Below, piece after piece: positions 1 through 5,531 of a DNA stretch of 5,531 nt. The DNA comes from Bacilli bacterium. GTDB lineage: Bacteria; Bacillota_I; Bacilli_A; RFN20; CAG-826. A program made the translations under genes and the position numbers. Under the pieces are notes generated by a model. The model saw nothing but the letters and a program-made list of their open reading frames with translations. It did no database searches and was not told the origin of the DNA. The stretch covers positions 1 to 5,531 of the forward strand of contig JAEDJP010000085.1 of assembly GCA_016296285.1 (NCBI GenBank), given 5' to 3'. The stretch's first letter is position 1. Each line of letters begins with the position of its first letter.

Positions 1-798
1 CTTTTTCTTCTTTCTCTTCCGTTTCAAGAAGGCCTTGAGGTCTTCTTTTCTTTCTTTGCGGGCGGATTCGAGTTCCGCGGTCTTGCGGGCTTTCTTCTCC
101 GCTTCCCTCTTTTCGAATTCCGCGTAGGCGGCTTCCACTTCCGCGGCGATCTTCCCTTCGTAAGGGCCGCGTTCTTCCTCTTCGTCCTTCGGGACGTAAC
201 GGGCGGCTTTCTCCGCGATGCGGGAGACGCTTGATTGGAGCATCGCGGCGCTTTTCTCCTTCACGTAATCCTTGATCATCCCCGCGACGGCATCCCCGAG
301 GTTGTCCTTGTCGACCTCGAGGGAATAGCGGAAGCAATCGAGGTAATGCGTGAGGAAGGCCTCGAGCAATTCGAGGAGGACTTGGAGCACGAGCCAAGCC
401 GCGAGCGCGAGGGTCAGGACCTTGTCGAACCTGCTCACCTGCAAGACGAAGACTTGGTAGATCGAGATGCCGAGGGCGATGGCCCTGAGGCCGATGACCG
501 ACCAGGAGAGGGCCTCCTTGGCGATGGCCCATTTCCTCTTGCTTTCGATCCCCTTGGGTTTCCGTTTGGAAAGGGATACCGCGAAAAGGGCGATCGAGAC
601 CAAGGCGATGAGGGCGTAGACCGCGAGGGTGAGGTAGCGCGCCAGAACGGCTTGCAGGTAAAGGGAGTAGGCGTAATAAAGGAGCGACGCGGCGAAGGAG
701 ACGACGCTCACGACGAAGGCGATGTTCTTGATGTCGGCGCGCAGGCGGTCGATCATCGCCCTGCTGCGGCCAAAAGGTTCGTTTGCCATCGCTTCCAT
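1..798 (-). CDS. Four-helix membrane protein with charged C-terminal tail (3' end outside window)
   Basis: The minus strand is open from the ATG at 798 to the window edge, giving 266 residues without a stop, so the gene is partial at its 3' end. I see four hydrophobic segments at about residues 24-48, 53-76, 97-120 and 127-152, then a hydrophilic tail. The tail contains an acidic cluster (DEEEER, about 205-210), a probable coiled-coil stretch rich in Ala, Glu and Lys (about 215-250), and a very basic end (KRKRKKKK, 259-266). No catalytic motif or known family is recognised; it is an integral membrane protein whose tail is probably cytoplasmic. The start is uncertain: GGGAGG lies 14 bases before the ATG at 798, which is long; an in-frame ATG at 789 is even farther from it, and an in-frame TTG at 825 has GAGAGGG six bases upstream. 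It is divergent from the lipoprotein operon. Codon use (NNC/NNG-rich) matches the neighbours, so it is native-looking. Confidence 0.85.
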   Translation of the reverse strand, partial: MEAMANEPFGRSRAMIDRLRADIKNIAFVVSVVSFAASLLYYAYSLYLQAVLARYLTLAVYALIALVSIALFAVSLSKRKPKGIESKRKWAIAKEALSWSVIGLRAIALGISIYQVFVLQVSRFDKVLTLALAAWLVLQVLLELLEAFLTHYLDCFRYSLEVDKDNLGDAVAGMIKDYVKEKSAAMLQSSVSRIAEKAARYVPKDEEEERGPYEGKIAAEVEAAYAEFEKREAEKKARKTAELESARKERKEDLKAFLKRKRKKKK

Positions 799-835
799 GA
801 TAGCCGCTTTCGCCTCCCTTGCCAAAGCAAACCCT

Positions 836-849
836 CTCGCTTAAGCGAG
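836..849. repeat. 14-base perfect palindrome CTCGCTTAAGCGAG
   Basis: The two arms CTCGC and GCGAG flank TTAA, making a perfect palindrome in the divergent intergenic region. It lies between the minus-strand start at 798 and the AT-rich promoter core near 880. If minus-strand transcription starts near 874, the palindrome falls inside that gene's leader. It could be an operator for a dimeric regulator or a small RNA hairpin (5 bp stem, 4-base loop). It lacks a following T-run in either direction, so it is not a terminator. The palindrome is seen directly; its function is inference. Confidence 0.5.
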
Positions 850-857
850 CCTGCCCC

Positions 858-887
858 TTGTCTTTCTCTTCCTTACTATATTATAGT
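858..887 (+). promoter_or_regulatory. Probable promoter of the lipoprotein operon
   Basis: A -35-like TTGTCT at 858-863 is followed after 18 bases by TATAGT at 882-887; TATTAT at 879-884 with a 15-base spacer and TATATT at 877-882 are overlapping alternatives. The AT-rich block 873-890 stands out from the GC-rich surroundings and lies about 30 bases before the start codon at 915, giving a short leader. This is the only plausible promoter seen for the three plus-strand genes. Confidence 0.5.
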
Positions 888-889
888 AA
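873..889. repeat. 17-base inverted repeat TTACTATA-T-TATAGTAA spanning the promoter core
   Basis: Two perfect 8-base arms (873-880 and 882-889) surround a single central T at 881. The repeat covers the -10 elements on both strands, so a protein bound here would block transcription in both directions. Its near-symmetry may alternatively just reflect two facing -10 boxes. A second small inverted repeat, GAGT-T-ACTC, follows at 892-900, about where plus-strand transcription would begin. Confidence 0.5.
880..885 (-). promoter_or_regulatory. Possible -10 box TATAAT for the minus-strand membrane-protein gene
   Basis: Read on the minus strand, positions 885 to 880 spell a consensus TATAAT. The sequence at the expected -35 distance (about 903-908) is ACCTCC-like and does not match TTGACA, so the promoter is either weak, activator-dependent or absent. 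Transcription from here would give a leader of about 75 bases that contains the CTCGCTTAAGCGAG palindrome. Confidence 0.35.
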
Positions 890-902
890 TCGAGTTACTC
901 TT

Positions 903-907
903 GGAGG
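903..907 (+). promoter_or_regulatory. Ribosome binding site GGAGG of the first lipoprotein gene
   Basis: GGAGG ends seven bases before the ATG at 915. It fixes that start over upstream in-frame codons reaching back to an ATG at 819, which would place 32 unrelated residues before the signal peptide and would start upstream of the promoter. The sequence around it, GAGGTACCTTC-ATGAAAA, closely resembles that before the gene at 4701. Confidence 0.85.
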
Positions 908-914
908 TACCTTC

Positions 915-2864
915 ATGAAAATCACCAAACCGATCTTCGCCTTCGCCGCGAGCCTTCTCCTCCTCGCTTCCTGCGGCCAGACCCCGGAACAAAGCAGCGA
1001 ACCCGTCGAAGACATCACTTCTTCCTCTTCATCCAGCCCCATCCACGTCGACGAGGAGAGCACCGAAAGCTCTTCCGCGAAAGAGGATCCGATCCCTTCC
1101 GTCGACGAATCCTCCTCCCTCGACGAGGAATTGACCGAGCATTCCATTACCCTTCACGCGGTCGAGGGGAGCGAGGGCGTGAGCGTCCAAGCCCCGACGA
1201 CCGTCATGGCCGGGGAAACCGTCACGCTGGACGTCCAGCTCGAGACCGCGAAGCATTTCGTCGAATTCATCCGCCTCTACGCCCCGACGAGTTCCGAGGG
1301 CGGGGTCCGCGTATCGGAAAACGCCGAAGGCAAATACGCCTTCACGATGCCGAACGTCGACCTGCACATCTATTACAAAGGGGTCCTCGGGTATACCGTC
1401 TCCTTCGCAAGCGATCACGCGACCGCCGAGCTCGCGGAAGATAGCGCCCCTTACGACCTCTTTGGGGCGGATTACCCCGTCTACGTCATGAAAACCGCGG
1501 TCGATGACGGGTATGCCTTCTCCGGCTTTTCCGTCAAGGACGCGCAGGGCAACGAGGTCCCGACCTGGGACGACCGCGTCGACCAAGTCGGCTTCCGCAT
1601 GCCCAAAAGCGACGTGACCGTCACCGCCCACGCGGTGCCCATCGACAGCGCCTTGCTCGAGATTTCCGGCACCTACACCGGCGGGGTCCAGATCGACATG
1701 AACGCCCTGAGCTCCGAATACGAGCTCCAGATCGACCTCGATGGCCGCATCACGTTCAAGACCGACTGGTCCGACCCTTATTGGACCGGAGTCGCCTCCT
1801 TCGACGGCACGACCCTCGAGGCGGACCTCACCCACCTTTCCGCGGACGGGTATTACACTTCCGACGTCCGCCACATCAAGGCGAGCTTCACCTCCGACAA
1901 GAAATACATCGTCGTCGAGTTCTCCACGATCGCGGGCAACCCCATCACCTACCGTTACGTCTTCGGCAAGGCGAGCGAGCACCTGATCGGCAAGAAGGTC
2001 TACCATTCCGACTTCGAGAACGGCAACTACGCGATCGCCGACCGCGTCTGCGCCTTGAGCGCCGCAAGCGGGGACTTCTTCACCTACGTCGACAAACATC
2101 GCCAATCCGCCTTCTATTTCCTCCACGCTTATGAAGTCGGGAGTTCTTCCGAGTGCTACTCCTTCCTCGCGGGCAAGAGCTACGTCCTCAAGGACGACTC
2201 TGGCAACATCAAGGTGAGCCTTTCTTACGATGGCTCCCTCCTCCATGACGTCAAGACCATGGGCGAAGAGGCCGGAACCTACGCGATGGATGGGGCCGCG
2301 AGCCTCGTCCTCGACGGCTTCGGGAACTATGAGCGCGGGAGCGAGTCCGGGACCTACACGATTTCCGGGAACGAGGTCACCCTCTCCTCCGGGACGACCG
2401 TGATCCTCGACAAGGAAAACCGTTCCTACACCCTCAAGGAAGAGGGCGGATCCTCGACCGAGCCGAGCCTCTCCTACCCCTTCGCGGGCAAGACCTATGG
2501 CACCTCGACCTCGAACCCCATCAAGTTCTTCGACGAGGACGCCTACTCCTACACCCCTTATCAGCTCACCATCACCTTCTCCGAGGTCGCGGGCGTCATC
2601 TCGTCCATCGACCTCGACCGAATCGAGGAGCAATGGACGCCGATCGGAAACGAATACCACGCGACTTCCGGCCTTTCCTACACCTATAACGAGGACACGA
2701 TGGACATCACCGCGACCTTCGGGACGGCCGCGAAATACCAAAGCGTCCGCCTCTCCTACAACGCGACCAAGGACCAAATCACCTACGTCGGCACCCTCTG
2801 GAACTGCGACCAGGGCGAATACCGCGCCAACTGCGAGAACCAGATCATGACCGTCGTCGCGTAA
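915..2864 (+). CDS. Large surface lipoprotein with two InlB-type beta repeats and duplicated beta domain
   Basis: The protein has 649 residues. It opens with a lipoprotein signal peptide: Lys at 2 and 5, a hydrophobic core at 7-17 and lipobox L-A-S-C with Cys20 as the lipidated residue, so the mature protein should be anchored on the outer face of the cytoplasmic membrane. Residues 21-75 are a Ser/Glu/Asp-rich tether. Two repeats at about 76-155 and 158-241 resemble divergent InlB B-repeats (Flg_new_2-like): GETVTL in the first, and each ending in F-x-MP-x-x-D-[LV]-x-[IV]. From 250 on the protein is beta-rich with recurring GTY/GKxY openings (252, 359, 420, 453, 479, 525). Segments 321-346 and 598-624 share a spaced pattern I-x-A-x-F-x4-KY-x2-V-x2-S...ITY, suggesting a duplicated domain. 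Cysteines 379, 414, 631 and 640 could form disulfides. No catalytic motif is seen; a binding or structural surface role is inference. It is first in a probable three-gene operon, behind the only visible promoter. Confidence 0.93.
   Translation: MKITKPIFAFAASLLLLASCGQTPEQSSEPVEDITSSSSSSPIHVDEESTESSSAKEDPIPSVDESSSLDEELTEHSITLHAVEGSEGVSVQAPTTVMAGETVTLDVQLETAKHFVEFIRLYAPTSSEGGVRVSENAEGKYAFTMPNVDLHIYYKGVLGYTVSFASDHATAELAEDSAPYDLFGADYPVYVMKTAVDDGYAFSGFSVKDAQGNEVPTWDDRVDQVGFRMPKSDVTVTAHAVPIDSALLEISGTYTGGVQIDMNALSSEYELQIDLDGRITFKTDWSDPYWTGVASFDGTTLEADLTHLSADGYYTSDVRHIKASFTSDKKYIVVEFSTIAGNPITYRYVFGKASEHLIGKKVYHSDFENGNYAIADRVCALSAASGDFFTYVDKHRQSAFYFLHAYEVGSSSECYSFLAGKSYVLKDDSGNIKVSLSYDGSLLHDVKTMGEEAGTYAMDGAASLVLDGFGNYERGSESGTYTISGNEVTLSSGTTVILDKENRSYTLKEEGGSSTEPSLSYPFAGKTYGTSTSNPIKFFDEDAYSYTPYQLTITFSEVAGVISSIDLDRIEEQWTPIGNEYHATSGLSYTYNEDTMDITATFGTAAKYQSVRLSYNATKDQITYVGTLWNCDQGEYRANCENQIMTVVA
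1140..1637 (+). repeat. Two tandem InlB-B-like protein repeats within the first lipoprotein
   Basis: Repeat one covers about 1140-1379 (residues 76-155) and repeat two about 1386-1637 (residues 158-241). Both start with a beta strand (SITLHAVEG; YTVSFASDH), pass through a central strand block (GETVTLDVQ; YPVYVMKTAVDDGY), and close with FTMPNVDLHIYY or FRMPKSDVTVTAH. The DNA copies are clearly diverged, so this is an old domain duplication and not a recombining DNA repeat. The family link to divergent InlB B-repeats is by recall of the family pattern. Confidence 0.65.
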
Positions 2865-2885
2865 CACCAAATCGAGAACCGCACC

Positions 2886-4691
2886 ATGAAACACACCGCA
2901 ATCATCCTTCTTTCCTTGCCGTTCCTCCTCGCTTCCTGCGGGGGCGGCGACCATCCCGCCTCTTCTTCCCTCCCCTCTGAAGAGGAATCCTCGACGGGGA
3001 CTTCCTCCTCGCACGAGAACGTGACCCCCGGCCTTCCGGACATCCCCGTCATGGACGACAGCAAAGAACACGTCGATAACGGCGTGAGCGTCCAAGACGT
3101 CCGCGCCCTCGTCGAGAAGACCATCGAGGCCAAAAAGACCTTGAAGGAAAGTTCCTACGCGAAAACCGTCTACCTTCGCACGAGCGGGGACAACCCAAGC
3201 GTCGAGAGCGAGACGCGCAAATACCGCTTCCATTCCGACAAGGACCGGGGCGAGATCATGACCGGCCGCGTCGCTTACCGCCAAGGGAACGGCGCCTTCG
3301 AGCCGATCATCGACGAGGACAGCGGCTACGACTACGACATCCAGTCCTACGCGGAAGCCGGCTACCTCCATTACATCGAGAAGGTCGAGGACGGGGTCAC
3401 CGCCCGCGTTTCCTACGACCACATCTCGAAAAACAACCGTTACAACAACCTCTACACGATCTACGCGGCGAACCCGGACATCGTCATGATGGAAAGCGTC
3501 CTCGACGCGATCGACGGCTACCACGGCGGGGCCAAGGAAACCGCGCGCTACATCGACCAGGTCGGCGACGAGCTCATCCTCAAGATCGCGACGACCGAGT
3601 ATTCGAGCTACACCTCCTACAATTACGACGACTTCTTTTACGTCCACATGGACCTCGACGGCAAGGCCGTGACGCGCGTCGACACGGGCTTCCTCGTCTA
3701 TGACCTCGGGGCCGACAAGGCCGACGAATCCTATTACCAGGCCATCCGCAAGGAATCGTGCTTCGGCTTCTCTTACGGCACCCGCGACCCCTTCGGGGGC
3801 ATCCTCCTGACCGAGAAGGACGTCGACAAGACCTATGGGGTGGCCCCCCAGCACCTCGTGGACGTCTCCTCGATGCCCGATGGCGTCCTAAGCGCCGAGA
3901 ACGCGGGCGAGATCCTCTCGAACCTCCAGACGTTCGCGGAAGGCACGACGAGCACGGAGACGAGCTTCTCTTACGATTCCTTCGTCGACCGCCAGGCATC
4001 CGCGGACATCGAGACCGGCGAATACAAGATCCTCGGGGAGGCGAACGGCACGGCGACCACCCGCCTCTACCAAAACGATTTCGTCGAGTCGCGGGCGAGC
4101 CTTGCCCTCTCCACCAAGTCGGAAGGGTCCAAGGACATCGTCATCGTCTCGCAGGCCGAGGCGGACGAGGTCGGCCTCCGCATCGTGACCGACGCCGACT
4201 CGACCCTCCGTTCCCATAAGCACGTCCTGGAGGCAAACGAGATCGACGATCCCCTGCCTTTCGTCGGCGTGCACCCGATCTACCGGGCCGAGATCTTCGA
4301 GCCGTTCCGCATCGCCGGGGCCCTCGGGGTCAATTGCGCGAGCGATTCCCCTCTCGACAACGACAACAACATCTACACCTCCGCCGGGGCGGTCTCCAAG
4401 AACGGGAACCGCGTCTCCGGGCGCCTCACCAAGGTGTTCCACAAGAACGTCTGGACGCCCTATTGGACCTATGGGGCATCCTTCGAGATCGTCGACGGCT
4501 TCCTCGAGGAAGTCTCCCTGAGCGTCCAGACCTACATCGAAAGCGACACCCAGCAGATCACCTTCCACGCGACCCTTTCCTTCCAGTGCAAGAAAGGCGA
4601 GACCGTCAGCGCCTTTAATGGCGAGAAACTCGATCCGTCCCTTTACCAAGAAGGGGATGTGCTCGCCAAGAACGAATGGCTCTACATGTGA
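2886..4691 (+). CDS. Surface lipoprotein of unknown family
   Basis: The product has 601 residues. The signal peptide carries Lys2/His3, a hydrophobic stretch 5-15 and lipobox L-A-S-C with Cys18, followed by GGG and a Ser/Glu/Thr-rich tether to about residue 45. The mature part seems to have two sections: about 68-300 and about 335-595. Each starts with a predicted helix (SVQDVRALVEKTIEAKK; SAENAGEILSNLQTF) followed by beta strands with alternating hydrophobic residues and many Tyr and Asp. This layout is loosely like LolA/LppX-type lipid-binding lipoproteins, but that is only a resemblance of pattern. Cysteines other than the lipobox are at 292, 484 and 568. No enzyme motif is recognised. The gene starts 21 bases after the previous stop in the same frame. 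There is no good ribosome binding site; only GAG at 2874-2876 lies upstream, so translation may depend on coupling to the upstream gene. The start is firm because it directly precedes the signal peptide. Confidence 0.92.
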   Translation: MKHTAIILLSLPFLLASCGGGDHPASSSLPSEEESSTGTSSSHENVTPGLPDIPVMDDSKEHVDNGVSVQDVRALVEKTIEAKKTLKESSYAKTVYLRTSGDNPSVESETRKYRFHSDKDRGEIMTGRVAYRQGNGAFEPIIDEDSGYDYDIQSYAEAGYLHYIEKVEDGVTARVSYDHISKNNRYNNLYTIYAANPDIVMMESVLDAIDGYHGGAKETARYIDQVGDELILKIATTEYSSYTSYNYDDFFYVHMDLDGKAVTRVDTGFLVYDLGADKADESYYQAIRKESCFGFSYGTRDPFGGILLTEKDVDKTYGVAPQHLVDVSSMPDGVLSAENAGEILSNLQTFAEGTTSTETSFSYDSFVDRQASADIETGEYKILGEANGTATTRLYQNDFVESRASLALSTKSEGSKDIVIVSQAEADEVGLRIVTDADSTLRSHKHVLEANEIDDPLPFVGVHPIYRAEIFEPFRIAGALGVNCASDSPLDNDNNIYTSAGAVSKNGNRVSGRLTKVFHKNVWTPYWTYGASFEIVDGFLEEVSLSVQTYIESDTQQITFHATLSFQCKKGETVSAFNGEKLDPSLYQEGDVLAKNEWLYM

Positions 4692-4693
4692 GG
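4690..4693 (+). promoter_or_regulatory. Ribosome binding site GAGG overlapping the upstream stop codon
   Basis: GAGG at 4690-4693 shares its first two bases with the TGA stop (4689-4691) of the preceding lipoprotein gene and sits seven bases before the ATG at 4701. The stop/Shine-Dalgarno overlap suggests translational coupling of the second and third lipoproteins, and supports TGA being read as stop here. Confidence 0.75.
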
Positions 4694-4700
4694 TACATCC

Positions 4701-5531
4701 ATGAAAAAATCACTTCTTTTGCTGCTTTCCAGCGTCTTCGCCCTCGCTTCCTGCGGGGCGGAAGACCCCGTTGTCTCCTCTTCTTCGAGCGCCCTTGATA
4801 ACCAAACCTCTTTCGAGACTCTTCTAAACGAGCTGTCCTCCACCTCTTCCTACCGGGCGAGCCTCGCTTATTTCGTGGTGAGCGAGTCCGGCGAAGAGAA
4901 GCGCAATTCCTACGGCGTCCAAAGTCAGTTCGGCCCAAACGCCCTTCTTTGGGAAGACGAAACCGGGGCCTATCCTTCCGTTGGCGCCCTCAAAAACGGG
5001 GAGCAAGGCGTGTTCGAGTTCACGATGGACGGGGGGCAGGTCTCCCTCGGGGATTTCGTGACCCTCGACGGGGGCCTCGACATCGGGGAGATCTACGATT
5101 CCCCCTTGGCTTTCGCCTCCCTCCGTCAATGGAAGCAAGACGAGGACAACCTCTTCCGGAACAACTCCTCCGCGATGCGCGAGGAGATGGCGAGCCTTTG
5201 CGGCCTCGCCGACCTCGCTTCCTATTCCGGGATCGAGTTCTCCTATGGTTCCCTTTACGCGACTCTAGAAGGAGATGGCATCCTCTTCTCCATGGAAGGG
5301 TTCCTCGGGGAGCAATCCGTCGTCCGGGCGGAGATGAGCCTCACCGGCATCGGGGAAACCGAAAACGAAGCCATCGCCTCTTACCTCGCCGACCCGACCC
5401 TCCTCCCGAACCCGACGTCCTGGAACGATGAGCAAAAAGCCATCATCGCGACCTATTTCGGCGGGGAAAGCGCGATCGACCTCCCCTTCCCGGCCGGGGC
5501 GAGCTACGCCCTCACGGTCCTCGGGATGGAA
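4701..5531 (+). CDS. Third surface lipoprotein, N-terminal 277 residues (runs off window)
   Basis: The frame is open from the ATG to the window edge, so the C-terminus is missing. The signal peptide has Lys2-Lys3, a Leu-rich core 5-15 and lipobox L-A-S-C with Cys18, then a short Ser-rich tether (about 21-36). A helix at about 37-48 followed by a strand (YRASLAYFVV, 51-60) resembles the helix-strand opening of both halves of the preceding lipoprotein. The middle is beta-rich with Gly/Asp turns. Near the right edge SWNDEQKAIIATYFGG leads into DLPFPAGASY (240-269), which looks like the start of another compact module. No known family or catalytic motif is recognised. The first 40 codons are less GC-biased than the rest (TCA, CTT, TTG, CTA used). 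It lies nine bases after the upstream stop, with a good GAGG site, and is the third gene of the probable operon. Confidence 0.9.
   Translation, partial: MKKSLLLLLSSVFALASCGAEDPVVSSSSSALDNQTSFETLLNELSSTSSYRASLAYFVVSESGEEKRNSYGVQSQFGPNALLWEDETGAYPSVGALKNGEQGVFEFTMDGGQVSLGDFVTLDGGLDIGEIYDSPLAFASLRQWKQDEDNLFRNNSSAMREEMASLCGLADLASYSGIEFSYGSLYATLEGDGILFSMEGFLGEQSVVRAEMSLTGIGETENEAIASYLADPTLLPNPTSWNDEQKAIIATYFGGESAIDLPFPAGASYALTVLGME

Noticed and set aside
836..849. Palindrome as an intrinsic terminator
   Set aside because: The stem is only five pairs and no T-run follows on either strand; it also lies between divergent starts, where no terminator is expected.
819..914. Upstream extension of the first lipoprotein gene to the ATG at 819
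   Set aside because: It would start before the promoter, lacks a binding site and puts 32 residues ahead of a standard lipoprotein signal peptide; the GGAGG site supports 915.
235..918. Plus-strand open frame of 227 codons opposite the membrane-protein gene
   Set aside because: The antisense minus-strand frame gives a clear membrane protein with ordered helices, while this one is a Gly/Asp/Glu/Arg-rich sequence with no domain logic and crosses the promoter region.
1018..1040. TCT/TCC-rich tract as a phase-variable repeat
   Set aside because: The tract is a mixture of Ser codons without a clean repeating unit, so slipped-strand switching is not supported.
2974..2985. CCTCT-GA-AGAGG hairpin just after the lipobox of the second lipoprotein
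   Set aside because: It is inside the Ser/Glu codon-rich tether, where TCC/TCT and GAG/GAA runs readily create short inverted repeats by chance.
1029..3854. Minus-strand 941-codon frame as a real gene
   Set aside because: It is codon-aligned with two well-supported lipoprotein genes, has a Val/Gly/Asp/Arg-rich composition expected from reverse-complementing GC-rich codons, and has no domain pattern.
3888..4649. Minus-strand 253-codon frame
   Set aside because: It is the continuation of the same codon-aligned antisense shadow after the CTA codon near 3888.

Overview
The window looks like a piece of a bacterial chromosome from a fairly GC-rich, low-characterised Firmicutes/Bacilli-type organism, possibly an uncultured gut or rumen lineage. 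This assignment is inference. It rests on strong GGAGG/GAGG ribosome binding sites, AT-rich promoter elements in otherwise GC-rich DNA, and three lipoproteins with a short Lys N-terminus, an LASC lipobox and a Ser/Glu-rich tether typical of cell-surface lipoproteins of single-membrane bacteria. There is no marker gene for a firm taxonomic call. The stop codons used (TAA, TGA) fit the standard bacterial code.

Layout: positions 1-798 hold, on the minus strand, most of a gene for a four-helix membrane protein with a long, highly charged, Lys-rich C-terminal tail; its 3' end lies beyond the window. Positions 799-914 are a compact divergent control region with a TTACTATA-T-TATAGTAA inverted repeat that carries -10-like sequences for both directions, plus a separate CTCGC-TTAA-GCGAG palindrome nearer the minus-strand gene. 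From 915 to the right edge three lipoprotein genes run head to tail on the plus strand in the same reading frame, separated by 21 and 9 bases: a 649-residue protein with two divergent InlB-type beta repeats and a duplicated beta domain, a 601-residue protein of unknown family, and the first 277 residues of a third lipoprotein.

The three plus-strand genes are very probably one operon coding for secreted, membrane-anchored surface proteins. No enzyme active site, transporter domain or toxin motif is recognisable in any of them, so their function is unknown; adhesion, substrate binding or envelope structure would be guesses. The window shows no mobile element, CRISPR array, RNA gene or intrinsic terminator. 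Very long antisense open frames exist but are explained by codon bias.
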